In this document: positions 12,788-25,190 of the stretch, one piece after another
How the letters are laid out: every line of letters starts with the position of its first letter
How positions within the stretch are numbered: position 1 is the stretch's first letter
NCBI GenBank assembly: GCA_036172665.1
Contig: JAYKNF010000014.1
Coordinates: 1,539,001-1,603,000 of the forward strand
Source: Prosopocoilus inquinatus
Lineage: Eukaryota; Arthropoda; Insecta; Coleoptera; Lucanidae
Reading direction: 5' to 3'
Length of the DNA: 64,000 nucleotides
The notes under the pieces: model-generated
Seen by the model: only the letters and a program-made list of their open reading frames with translations
Database searches by the model: none
What the model was told of the DNA's origin: nothing
Position numbers and translations under genes: made by a program

Positions 12788-13700
12788 GTAAGGATCGATT
12801 AGATACATCACAGGAACAACGCTAATGCGTGTTGTTTCGTTTAAAACTATTTCCAGCTTCTGCTGCGTCCGAAAACGTCGTATCTCACATCAGAGCTACT
12901 GGAGTCCATCGAAACGCCAAATAACATGATAGATAAGTAAGGATCGATTAGATACAGCACAGGAACAACGCTAATACGTGTTGTTTCGTTTAAAACTATT
13001 TCCAGCTCCTGCTGCTTCCAAAAACTTTGTATCTCACATCAGACTTACTGGAGTCCATCCAAACTTTAAATTACATGTTAGATAAGTAAGGATCGATTAG
13101 ATACATCACAGGAACGACGCTAATATGTGTTGTTTCGTTTAAAACTATTTCCAGCTCCTGCTGCGTCCAAAAACTTTGTATCTCACATCAGACTTACTGG
13201 AGTGTATCCAAACTTTAAATAACATGTTAGATAAGTAAGGATCGTTTAGATACATCACAGGAACAACGCTAATAGGTGTTGTTTCGTTCAAAACTATTTC
13301 CAGCTTCTGCTGCGTCCGAAATCTTTGTATCTCTCATCCTAGTTACTGGAGTCCATCCAAACGTCAAATAACATGATAGATGAGTAAGGATCGATTAGAT
13401 ACATCACAGGAACAACGCTAATACGTGTTATTTCGTTTAATACTATTTCCAGCTTCTGCTGCGTCCGGAAACGTCGTATCTCACATCAGAGTTACTGGAG
13501 TCCATCGAAACGTCAAATAACATGATAGATGAGTAAGGATCGATTAGATACATCACAGGAACAACGCTAATGCCTGTTGCTTCGTTTAAAACTATTTCCA
13601 GCTTCTGCTGCGTCCGAGAACTTCGTATCTCACGTCAGGGTTACTGGAGTCCATCCAAACGTCAAATATCATGATAGATAAGTAAGGATCGATTAGATAC
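12788..13700 (+). repeat. 7-monomer tandem repeat, copy 2
   Basis: Second copy of 11745-12657 at +1043 bp, directly adjacent to copy 1. Very few differences are seen, for example TACGTG against TATGTG near 13123. A shorter third echo lies at about 15255-15770, offset a further 2086 bp (14 x 149), so the same block was also copied at a distance. Confidence 0.85.
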
Positions 13701-13829
13701 ATCACCGGAACAACGCTAATACGTGTTGTTTCGTTTAAAACTATTTCCAGCTTCTGCTGCGTCCGAAAACTTCGTATCTCACATCAGAGTTACTGGAGTC
13801 CATCGAAACGTCAAATAACATGATAGATA

Positions 13830-14460
13830 AGTAATTATCGATTAGATACAGCACAGGAACAACGCTAATACGTGTTGTTTCGTTTAAAACTATTTCCAGC
13901 TCCTGCTGCGTCCAAAAACTTTGTATCTCACATCAGACTTGCTGGAGTCCATCCAAACGTCAAATAACATGATAGATGAGTAAGGATCGATTAGATACAT
14001 CACAGGAACAACGCTAATATGTGTTGTTTCGTTTCAAATTATTTCCAGCTGCTGCTGCGTCCGAAAATTTCGTATCTCACATTAGAGTTACTGGAGTCCA
14101 TCGAAACGTCAAATAACATAGTAGCTAAGTAAGGATCGATTAGATACATCACAGGAACAACGCTAATACGTGTTGTTTCGTTCAAAACTATTTCCAGCTT
14201 CTGCTTCGTCCAAAAACTTTGTATCTCACATCAGAGTTACTGGAGTCCATCCAAAAGTCAAATAATATGATAGATGAGTAAGGATCGATTAGATACATCA
14301 CAGGAACAACGCTAATACGTGTTGTTTCGTTTAAAACTATTTCCAGCTTCGGCTGCGTCCGAGAACTTCGTATCTCATGTCAGGGTTACTGGAGTCCATC
14401 CAAACGTCAAATAACATGATAGATAAGTAAGGATCGATTAGATACATCACTGGAACAACG
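13830..14460 (+). repeat. Block shared with 16960-17590 (21-monomer offset)
   Basis: Rare marks GTAATTATC, the CTGCTGCTGCG/AAAATTTCG monomer with TAGTAGCTAAG, and CTTCGGCTGCG occur in the same order 3129 bp apart (21 x 149; CTTCGG at 14347 and 17476). The downstream copy has CTAAAGTCAGGG where this one has CTCATGTCAGGG, so small changes accumulated before the 2751-bp duplication copied the downstream version. Confidence 0.75.
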
Positions 14461-15254
14461 CTAATGCATGTTGTTTCGTTTAAAACTATTTCTAGCTTCA
14501 GCTGCGTCCGAGAACTTCGTATCTCACATCTAAGTTACTGGAGTCCATCGTAACGCCAAATAACATGATAGATGAGTAAGGATCGATTAGATACATCACA
14601 GGAACAACGCTAATGCGTGTTGTTTCGTTTAAAACTATTTCCAGCTTCTGCTGCGTCCGAGAACTTCGTATCTCACGTCAGGGTTACTGGAGTCCATCCA
14701 AACGTCAAATAACATGATAGATAAGTAAGGATCGACTAGATACAGCACAGGAACAACGCTAATACGTGTTCTTTCGTTTAAAACTATTTCCAGCTCCTGC
14801 TGCGTCCCAAAACTTTGTATCTCACATCAGACTCACTGGAGTCCATCCAAACGTCAAATAAAATGTTAGATAAGTAAGGATCGTTTAGATACATCACAGG
14901 AACAACGCTAATAGGTGGTGTATCGTTCAAAACTATTTCCAGCTTCTGCTGCGTCCGAAATCTTTGTATCTCTCATCAGAGTTACTGGAGTCCACCCAAA
15001 CGTCAAATAACATTATAGATGAGTAAGGATCGATTAGATACATCACAGGAACAACGCTAATACGTGTTGTTTCGTTTAAAACTATTTCCAGCTTCTGCTG
15101 CGTCCGAAAACGTCGTATCTCACATCAGAGTTACTGGAGTCCATCCAAACGTCAAATAACATGATAGATAAGTAAGGATCGATTAGATACAGCATAGGGA
15201 CAACGCTAATACGTGTTGTTTCGTTTAAAACTATTTCCAGCTCCTGCTGCGTCC

Positions 15255-15770
15255 AAAAACTTTGTATCTCACATCAGACTTACTGGAGTGTATCCAAACG
15301 TTAAATAACATGTTAGATAAGTAAGGATCGTTTAGATACATCACAGGAACAACGCTAATAGGTGTTGTTTCGTTCAAAACTATTTCCAGCTTCTGCTGCG
15401 TATGAAATCTTTGTATCTCTCATCCTAGTTACTGGAGTACATCCAAACGTCAAATAACATGATAGATGAGTAAGGATCGATTAGATACATCACAGGAACA
15501 ACGCTAATACGTGTTGTTTCGTTTAATACTATTTCCAGCTTCTGCTGCGTCCGGAAACGTCGTATCTCACATCAGAGTTACTGGAGTCCATCGAAACGTC
15601 AAATAACATGATAGATGAGTAAGGATCGATTAGATACATCACAGGAACAACGCTAATGCCTGTTGCTTCGTTTAAAACTATTTCCAGCTTCTGCTGCGTC
15701 CGAGAACTTCGTATCTCACGTCAGGGTTACTGGAGTCCATCCAAACGTCAAATAACATGATAGATAAGTA
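15255..15770 (+). repeat. Third, shorter copy of the CATCCTAG / CCTGTTGC block
   Basis: CATCCTAG at 15421 and CCTGTTGC at 15659 lie exactly 14 monomers after the same marks in copy 2 (13334 and 13573). This copy differs by GCGTATGAAATC instead of GCGTCCGAAATC near 15400, by GTGTTGTTTCG where the 7-mer copies have GTGTTATTTCG, and by AAATAACATG where they have AAATATCATG. It is therefore an older or less homogenised relative. Confidence 0.75.
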
Positions 15771-16484
15771 AGGATCGATTAGATACAGCACAGGAACAAC
15801 GCTAATACGTGTTGTTTCGTTAAAAACTATTTCCAGCTTCTGCTGCGTCCGATAACTTTGTATCTCACATCAGAGTTACTGGAGTCTGTCCAAACGTTAA
15901 ATAACATGATAGATGAGTAAGGATCGATTAGATACATTACAGGAACAACGCTAATATGTGTTGTTTCGTTTAAAACTATTTCCAGCTGCTGCTGCGTCCG
16001 AAAACATCGTATCTCACATCAGAGTTACTGGAGTCCATCGAAATGTCAAATAACATGATAGATAAGTAAGGATCGATTAGATACAGCACAGGAACAACGC
16101 TAATGCGTGTTGTTTCGTTTAAAACTATTTCTAGCTTCAGCTGGGTCCGAGAACTTCGTATCTCACATCTAAGTTACTGGAGTTCATCGAAACGCCAAAT
16201 AACATGATAGATGAGTAAGGATCGATTAGATATATCACAGGAACAACGCCAATGCGTGTTGTTTCGTTTAAAACTATTTCCAGCTTCTGCTGCGTCCGAA
16301 AATTTCGTATCTCACATTAGAGTTACTGGAGTCCATCGAAACGTCAAATAACATAGTAGCTAAGTAAGGATCGATTAGATACATCACAGGAACAACGCTA
16401 ATGCGTGTTGTTTCGTTCAAAACTATTTCCAGCTTCTGCTGCGTCCGAAAACGTCGAATCTCACATCAGAGTTACTGCAGCCCA

Positions 16485-19235
16485 TCGAAACGTCAAATAA
16501 CATGATAGATAAGTAAGGATCGATTAGATACATCACAGGAACATCGCTAATGCGTGTTGTTTCGTTTAAAACTATTTCCAGCTTCTGCTGCGTCCGAAAA
16601 CGTCGTATCTCACATCAGAGTTACTGGAGCCCATCGAAACGTCAAATAACATAATAGATAAGTAAGGATCTATTAGATACAGCACAGGAACAACGCTTAA
16701 ACGTGTTGTTTCGTTTAAAACTATTTCCAGCTTCTGCTGCGTCCGAAAACGTCGTATCTCACATCAGAGTTACTGGAGTCCATCCAAACGTCAAATAACA
16801 TGATAGATGAGTAAGGATCGATTAGATATATCACAGGAACAACGCCAATACGTGTTGCTTCGTTTAAAACTATTTCCAGCTTCTGCTGCGTCCGAAAACG
16901 TCGTATCTCACATCAGAGTTACTGGAGTCCATCGAAACGTCAAATAACATGATAGATAAGTAATTATCTATTAGATACAGCACAGGAACAACGCTAATAC
17001 GTGTTGTTTCGTTTAAAACTATTTCCAGCTCCTGCTGCGTCCAAAAACTTTGTATCTCACATCAGACTTACTGGAGTCCATCCAAACGTCAAATAACATG
17101 ATTGATGAGTAAGGATCGATTAGATACATCACAGGAACAACGCTAATATGTGTTGTTTCGTTTCAAACTATTTCCAGCTGCTGCTGCGTCCGAAAATTTC
17201 GTATCTCACATTAGAGTTACTGGAGTCCATCGAAACGTCAAATAACATAGTAGCTAAGTAAGGATTGATTAGATACATCACAGGAACAACGCTAATACGT
17301 GTTGTTTCGTTCAAAACTATTTCCAGCTTCTGCTGCGTCCAAAAACTTTGTATCTCACATCAGAGTTACTGGAGTCCATCCAAACTTCAAATAACATGAT
17401 AGATGAGTAAGGATCGATTAGATACATCACAGGAACAACGCTAATACGTGTTGTTTCGTTTAAAACTATTTCCAGCTTCGGCTGCGTCCGAGAACTTCGT
17501 ATCTAAAGTCAGGGTTACTGGAGTCCATCCAAACGTCAAATAACATGATAGATAAGTAAGGATCGATTAGATACATCACAGGAACAACGCTAATGCATGT
17601 TGTTTCGTTCAAAACTATTTCCAGCTCCTGCTGCGTCCAAAGACTTTGTATCTCACATCAGACTTACTGGAGTGTATCCAAACTTTAAATAACATGTTAG
17701 ATAAGTAAGGATCGTTTAGATACATCACAGGGACAACGCTAATAGGTGTTGTTTCGTTCAAAACTATAGATAAGTAAGGATCGATTAGATACAGCACAGG
17801 AACAACGCTTAAACGTGTTGTTTCGTTTAAAACTATTTCCAGTCTATGCTGCGTCCGAAAACGTCGTATCTCACATCAGAGTTACTGGAGCCCATCGAAA
17901 CGTCAAATAACATGATAGATAAGTAAGGATCGATTAGATACAGCACAGGAACAACGCTAAAACGTGTTGTTTCGTTTACAACTATTTCCAGCTCCTGCTG
18001 CGTCCGAAAACTTCGTATCTCACATCTAAGTTACTGGAGTCCATCGAAACGCCAAATAACATGATAGATGAGTAAGGATCGATTAGATACTTCACAGGAA
18101 CAACGCTAATGCGTGTTGTTTCGTTTAAAACTATTTCCAGCTTCTGCTGCGTCCGAGAACTTCGTATCTCACGTCAGGGTTACTGGAGTCCATCCAAACG
18201 TCAAATAACATAGTAGCTAAGTAAGGATCGATTAGATACAGCACAGGAACAACGCTAAAACGTGTTGTTTCGTTTACAACTATTTCCAGCTCCTGCTGCG
18301 TCCGAAAACTTCGTATCTCACATCTAAGTTACTGGAGTCCATCGAAACGCCAAATAACATGATAGATGAGTAAGGATCGATTAGATACTTCACAGGAACA
18401 ACGCTAATGCGTGTTGTTTCGTTTAAAACTATTTCCAGCTCCTGCTGCGTCTCAAAACTTTGTATCTCACATCAGACTTACTGGAGTCCATCCAAACGTC
18501 AAATAACATGTTAGATAAGTAAGGATCGTTTAGATACATCACAGGAACAACGCTAATAGGTGGTGTTTCGTTCAAAACTATTTCCAGCTTCTGCTGCGTC
18601 CGAAATCTTTGTATTTCTCATCAGAGTTACTGGAGTCCATCCAAACGTCAAATAACATGATAGATGAGTAAGGATCGATTATATACATCACAGGAACAAC
18701 GCTAATACGTGTTGTTTCGTTTAAAACTATTTCCAGCTTCTGCTGCGTCCGAAAACGTCGTATCTCACATTAGAGTTACTGGAGTCCATCGAAACGTCAA
18801 ATAACATAGTAGCTAAGTAAGGATCGATTAGATACATCACAGGAACAACGCTAATGCGTGTTGTTTCGTTTAAAACTATTTCCAGCTTCTGCTGCGTCCG
18901 AAAACGTCGTATCTCACATCAGAGCTACTGGAGTCCATCGAAACGCCAAATAACATGATAGATAAGTAAGGATCGATTAGATACAGCACAGGAACAACGC
19001 TTAAACGTGTTGTTTCGTTTAAAACTATTTCCAGCTTCTGCTGCGTCCGAAAACGTCGTATCTCACATCAGAGTTACTGGAGCCCATCGAAACGTCAAAT
19101 AACATGATAGATAAGTAAGGATCGATTAGATACAGCACAGGAACAACGCTAAAACGTGTTGTTTCGTTTAAAACTATTTCCAGCTTCGGCTGCGTCCGAG
19201 AACTTCGTATCTAAAGTCAGGGTTACTGGAGTCCA
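16485..19235 (+). repeat. 2751-bp tandem duplication, copy 1
   Basis: The period of 2751 bp equals 18 full monomers plus one 69-bp truncated monomer. Markers pair exactly: TAATTATCTATTAG at 16961/19712, CTTCGGCTGCG at 17476/20227 and the deletion junction at 17767/20518. By eye only about ten single-base differences separate the copies (for example 17386 CAAACTTC against CAAACGTC, 17732 G against A, 17842 GTCTATGC against GCTTCTGC), so this is among the youngest events in the window. Within the unit, a two-monomer block with TTTACAACTATTTCC is itself repeated at 298 bp (17958 and 18256). Confidence 0.92.
17732..17800 (+). repeat. Truncated 69-bp monomer (80-bp internal deletion), first copy
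   Basis: This monomer runs normally to AAACTAT (monomer position 36, base 17767) and continues directly with AGATAAG (monomer position 117). Exactly 80 bp are missing: the AGCT segment, the variable block, the TTACTGGAGT block and CAAATAACAT. The joined edges share AT, a two-base microhomology. Flanking monomers start on schedule at 17732 and 17801. It is one of only two length-variant monomers in the window. Confidence 0.96.
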
Positions 19236-21915
19236 TCGAAACGTCAAATAACATGATAGATAAGTAAGGATCGATTAGATACATCACAGGAACATCGCTA
19301 ATGCGTGTTGTTTCGTTTAAAACTATTTCCAGCTTCTGCTGCGTCCGAAAACGTCGTATCTCACATCAGAGTTACTGGAGCCCATCGAAACGTCAAATAA
19401 CATAATAGATAAGTAAGGATCTATTAGATACAGCACAGGAACAACGCTTAAACGTGTTGTTTCGTTTAAAACTATTTCCAGCTTCTGCTGCGTCCGAAAA
19501 CGTCGTATCTCACATCAGAGTTACTGGAGTCCATCCAAACGTCAAATAACATGATAGATGAGTAAGGATCGATTAGATATATCACAGGAACAACGCCAAT
19601 ACGTGTTGCTTCGTTTAAAACTATTTCCAGCTTCTGCTGCGTCCGAAAACGTCGTATCTCACATCAGAGTTACTGGAGTCCATCGAAACGTCAAATAACA
19701 TGACAGATAAGTAATTATCTATTAGATACAGCACAGGAACAACGCTAATACGTGTTGTTTCGTTTAAAACTATTTCCAGCTCCTGCTGCGTCCAAAAACT
19801 TTGTATCTCACATCAGACTTACTGGAGTCCATCCAAACGTCAAATAACATGATTGATGAGTAAGGATCGATTAGATACATCACAGGAACAACGCTAATAT
19901 GTGTTGTTTCGTTTCAAACTATTTCCAGCTGCTGCTGCGTCCGAAAATTTCGTATCTCACATTAGAGTTACTGGAGTCCATCGAAACGTCAAATAACATA
20001 GTAGCTAAGTAAGGATTGATTAGATACATCACAGGAACAACGCTAATACGTGTTGTTTCGTTCAAAACTATTTCCAGCTTCTGCTGCGTCCAAAAACTTT
20101 GTATCTCACATCAGAGTTACTGGAGTCCATCCAAACGTCAAATAACATGATAGATGAGTAAGGATCGATTAGATACATCACAGGAACAACGCTAATACGT
20201 GTTGTTTCGTTTAAAACTATTTCCAGCTTCGGCTGCGTCCGAGAACTTCGTATCTAAAGTCAGGGTTACTGGAGTCCATCCAAACGTCAAATAACATGAT
20301 AGATAAGTAAGGATCGATTAGATACATCACAGGAACAACGCTAATGCATGTTGTTTCGTTCAAAACTATTTCCAGCTCCTGCTGCGTCCAAAGACTTTGT
20401 ATCTCACATCAGACTTACTGGAGTGTATCCAAACTTTAAATAACATGTTAGATAAGTAAGGATCGTTTAGATACATCACAGGAACAACGCTAATAGGTGT
20501 TGTTTCGTTCAAAACTATAGATAAGTAAGGATCGATTAGATACAGCACAGGAACAACGCTTAAACGTGTTGTTTCGTTTAAAACTATTTCCAGCTTCTGC
20601 TGCGTCCGAAAACGTCGTATCTCACATCAGAGTTACTGGAGCCCATCGAAACGTCAAATAACATGATAGATAAGTAAGGATCGATTAGATACAGCACAGG
20701 AACAACGCTAAAACGTGTTGTTTCGTTTACAACTATTTCCAGCTCCTGCTGCGTCCGAAAACTTCGTATCTCACATCTAAGTTACTGGAGTCCATCGAAA
20801 CGCCAAATAACATGATAGATGAGTAAGGATCGATTAGATACTTCACAGGAACAACGCTAATGCGTGTTGTTTCGTTTAAAACTATTTCCAGCTTCTGCTG
20901 CGTCCGAGAACTTCGTATCTCACGTCAGGGTTACTGGAGTCCATCCAAACGTCAAATAACATAGTAGCTAAGTAAGGATCGATTAGATACAGCACAGGAA
21001 CAACGCTAAAACGTGTTGTTTCGTTTACAACTATTTCCAGCTCCTGCTGCGTCCGAAAACTTCGTATCTCATATCTAAGTTACTGGAGTCCATCGAAACG
21101 CCAAATAACATGATAGATGAGTAAGGATCGATTAGATACTTCACAGGAACAACGCTAATGCGTGTTGTTTCGTTTAAAACTATTTCCAGCTCCTGCTGCG
21201 TCTCAAAACTTTGTATCTCACATCAGACTTACTGGAGTCCATCCAAACGTCAAATAACATGTTAGATAAGTAAGGATCGTTTAGATACATCACAGGAACA
21301 ACGCTAATAGGTGGTGTTTCGTTCAAAACTATTTCCAGCTTCTGCTGCGTCCGAAATCTTTGTATTTCTCATCAGAGTTACTGGAGTCCATCCAAACGTC
21401 AAATAACATGATAGATGAGTAAGGATCGATTATATACATCACAGGAACAACGCTAATACGTGTTGTTTCGTTTAAAACTATTTCCAGCTTCTGCTGCGTC
21501 CGAAAACGTCGTATCTCACATTAGAGTTACTGGAGTCCATCGAAACGTCAAATAACATAGTAGCTAAGTAAGGATCGATTAGATACATCACAGGAACAAC
21601 GCTAATGCGTGTTGTTTCGTTTAAAACTATTTCCAGCTTCTGCTGCGTCCGAAAACGTCGTATCTCACATCAGAGCTACTGGAGTCCATCGAAACGCCAA
21701 ATAACATGATAGATAAGTAAGGATCGATTAGATACAGCACAGGAACAACGCTTAAACGTGTTGTTTCGTTTAAAACTATTTCCAGCTACTGCTGCGTCCG
21801 AAAACGTCGTATCTCACATCAGAGTTACTGGAGCCCATCGAAACGTCAAATAACATGATAGATAAGTAAGGATCGATTAGATACAGCACAGGAACAACGC
21901 TAAAACGTGTTGTTT
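19236..21915 (+). repeat. 2751-bp tandem duplication, copy 2
   Basis: Adjacent second copy of 16485-19235. The match ends near 21915: at the corresponding place copy 1 has a CTTCGGCTGCG monomer (19187), while copy 2 runs into CGTTTACAACTATTTCC. Copy 2 has ACAGATAAG near 19703, CATATCTAAG near 21070 and GCTACTGCTG near 21786 as private changes. Confidence 0.9.
20483..20551 (+). repeat. Truncated 69-bp monomer, second copy
   Basis: It carries the same 80-bp deletion with the same junction (20518/20519) as 17732-17800 and lies exactly 2751 bp downstream. It was therefore inherited by segmental duplication and did not arise twice. It differs from the first copy in having the usual AACAACGC start where the first has GACAACGC. 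Confidence 0.96.
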
Positions 21916-22265
21916 CGTTTACAACTATTTCCAGCTCCTGCTGCGTCCGAAAACTTCGTATCTCACATCTAAGTTACTGGAGTCCATCGAAACGCCAAAT
22001 AACATGATAGATGAGTAAGGATCGATTAGATACTTCACAGGAACAACGCTAATGCGTGTTGTTTCGTTTAAAACTATTTCCAGCTTCTGCTGCGTCCGAG
22101 AACTTCGTATCTCACGTCAGGGTTACTGGAGTCCATCCAAACGTCAAATAACATAGTAGCTAAGTAAGGATCGATTAGATACAGCACAGGAACAACGCTA
22201 AAACGTGTTGTTTCGTTTACAACTGTTTCCAGCTCCTGCTGCGTCCGAAAACTTCGTATCTCACA
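21744..22265 (+). repeat. 8-monomer echo of 20552-21073
   Basis: The string CGCTTAAACG, CGCTAAAACG with TTTACAAC, CGTCAGGG with TAGTAGCTAAG and CGCTAAAACG again repeats 1192 bp (8 x 149) after 20552, the first monomer after the second truncated copy. It ends near 22265. A further TTTACAAC monomer near 22360 continues the theme. This shows a smaller crossover layered on the 2751-bp duplication. Confidence 0.8.
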
Positions 22266-22955
22266 TCAGAGTTACTGGAGCCCATCGAAACGTCAAATAA
22301 CATGATAGATAAGTAAGGATCGATTAGATACAGCACAGGAACAACGCTAAAACGTGTTGTTTCGTTTACAACTATTTCCAGCTTCTGCTGCGTCCGAAAA
22401 CGTCGTATCTCACATCAGAGTTACTGGAGTCCATCGAAACGCCAAATAACATGATATATGAGTAAGGATCGATTAGATATATCACAGGAACAACGCCAAT
22501 ATGTGTTGTTTCGTTTAAAACTATTTCCAGCTGCTGCTGCGTCCGAAAACGTCGTATATCACATCAGAGTTACTGGAGTCCATCGAAACGCCAAATAACA
22601 TGTTAGATAAGTAAGGATCGTTTAGATACATCACAGGAACAACGCTAATACGTGTTGCTTCGTTCAAAACTATTTCCAGTTTCTACTGCGTCCGAGAACT
22701 TTGTATCTCACATCAGAGCTACTGGAGTCCATCGAGACGCCAAATAACATGTTAGATAAGTAAGCATCGTTTAGATACATCACAGGAACAACGCTAATAC
22801 GTGTTGCTTCGTTCAAAACTATTTCCAGTTTCTACTGCGTCCGAGAACTTTGTATCTCTCATCAGAGTTACTGGAGTCCGTCCAAACGTCAAATAACATG
22901 ATAGATGTGTAAGGATCGATTAGATACATCACAGGAACAACGCTAATATGTGTTG

Positions 22956-24432
22956 TTTCGTTTAAAACTATTTCCAGCTTCTGCTGCGTCCGAAAACGTC
23001 GTATCTCACATCAGAGTTACTGGAGTCCATCGAAACGTCAAATAACATGATAGATAAGTATGGATCGATTAGATACAGCACAGGAACAACGCTGATACGT
23101 GTTGTTTCGTTCAAAACTATTTCCAGCTTCTGCTGCGACCGATAACTTTGTATCTCACATCAGGGTTACTGGAGTCCGTCCAAACGTCAAATAACATGAT
23201 AGATGAGTAAGGATCGATTAGATACATCACAGGAACAACGCTAATATGTGTTGTTTCGTTTACAACTATTTCCAGCTGCTGCTGCGTCCGAAAACGTCGT
23301 ATATCACATCAGAGTTACTGGAGTCCATCGAAATGTCAAATAACATGATAGATAAGTAAGGATCGATTAGATACTACACAGGAACAACGCTAATGCGTGT
23401 TGTTTCGTTTAAAACTATTTCCAGCTCCTGCGGCGTCCCAAAACTTTGTATCTCACATCAGACTTACTGGAGTCCATCCAAACGTCAAATAACATGTTAG
23501 ATAAGTAAGGATCGTTTAGATACATCACAGGGACAACGCTAATACGTGTTGTTTCGTTCAAAACTATTTCCAGCTTCTGCTGCGTCCGAAATCTTTGTAT
23601 CTCTCATCAGAGTTACTGGAGTTCATCCAAACGTCAAATAACATGATAGATGAGTAAGGATCGATTAGATACATCACAGGAACAACGCTAATACGTGTTG
23701 TTTCGTTTAAAACTATTTCCAGCTTCTGCTGCGTCCGAAAACGTCGTATCTCACATCAGAGTTACTGGAGTCCATCGAAACGCCAAATAACATGATATAT
23801 GAGTAAGGATCGATTAGATACAGCACAGGAACAACGCTAATACGTGTTGTTTCGTTCAAAACTATTTCCAGGTTCTGCTGCGTCCGATAACTTTGTATCT
23901 CACATCAGAGTTACTGGAGTCCGTCCAAACGTCAAATAATATGATAGATGAGTAAGGATCGATTAGATACATCACAGGAATAACGATAATATGTGTTGTT
24001 TCGTTTAAAACTATTTCCAGCTGCTGCTGCGTCCGAAAACGTCGTATCTCACATCAGAGCTACTGGAGTCTATCGAAACGCCAAATAACATGATAGATGA
24101 GTAAGGACCGATTAGATACATCACAGGAACAGCGCTAATACGTGTTGTTTCATTTAAAACTATTCCCAGCTTCAGCTGCGTCCGAGAACTTTGTATCTCA
24201 CATCAGACTTACTGGAGTCCATCCAAACGTTAAATAACATGTTAGATATGTAAGGATCGTTTAGATACATCACAGGAACAACGCTAATAGGTGTTGTTTC
24301 GTTCAAAACTATTTCCAGCTTCTGCTGCGTCCGAAATCTTTGTATCTCTCATCAGAGTTACTGGAGTCCATCCAAACGTCAAATAACATGATAGATGAGT
24401 AAGGATCGATTAGATACATCACAGGAACAACG
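22956..24432 (+). repeat. 15-monomer HOR, copy 1
   Basis: Rare marks recur 2235 bp (15 x 149) downstream: TAGATAAGTATGG at 23051/25286, ATACTACACA at 23371/25606 and TATTCCCAGC at 24161/26396. In the middle, CAGGAATAACGATAAT is offset by 1937 bp (23975/25912, 13 monomers), so two monomers were lost and two regained in one copy relative to the other. TTCATTTAAAACTATTCCC is a private mark of this region. Confidence 0.85.
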
Positions 24433-25190
24433 CTAATATGTGTTGTTTCGTTTAAAACTATTTCCAGCTGCTGCTGCGTAAGAAAATTTCGTATCTCACA
24501 TTGGAGTTACTGGAGTTCATCGAAACGTCAAATAACATGATAGATAAGTAAGGATCGATTAGATACATCACAGGAACAACGCTAATGCGTGTTGTTTCGT
24601 TTAAAACTATTTCCAGCTTCTGCTGCGTCCGAAAATTTCGTTTCTCACATTAGAGTTACTGGAGTCCATCGAAACGTCAAATAACATGATAGATGAGTAA
24701 GGATCGATTAGATACATCACAGGAACAACGCTAATACGTGTTGTTTCGTTTAAAACTATTTCCAGCTTCTGCTGCGTCCGAAAACTTGGTATCTCACATC
24801 AGAGTTACTGGAGTCCATCGAAACGTCAAATAACATGATAGATAAGTAAGGATCGATTAGATACAGCACAGGAACAACGCTAATGCGTGTTGTTTCGTTT
24901 AAAACTATTTCCAGCTTCTGCTGCGTCCGAAAACGTCGTATCTCACATCAGAGATACTGGAGTCCATTGAAACGCCAAATAACATGATATATGAGTAAGG
25001 ATCGATTAGATACAGCACAGGAACAACGCTAATACGTGTTGTTTCGTTTAAAACTATTTCCAGCTCCTGCTGCGTCCAAAAACTTTGTATCTCACATCAG
25101 ACTTACTGGAGTCCATCCAAACGTCAAATAACATGTTAGATAAGTAAGGATCGTTTAGATACATCACAGGAACAACGCTAATACGTGTTG

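Noticed and set aside
17615..17797. Open reading frame of 60 codons on the minus strand
   Set aside because: It lies wholly inside satellite monomers and stays open only because the 80-bp deletion shifts phase. Its product merely repeats the same translated satellite motif (YL-DPYLS). There is no ribosome-binding or promoter context and no non-satellite homology.
17761..17800. Transposon or insertion boundary at the truncated monomer
   Set aside because: The join is directly between two parts of the same monomer with only two bases of microhomology. There is no target-site duplication, terminal inverted repeat or foreign sequence.
20366..20548. Identical 60-codon minus-strand frame
   Set aside because: It is the 2751-bp duplicate of the frame at 17615-17797. 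Its identity comes from segmental duplication, not from coding constraint.
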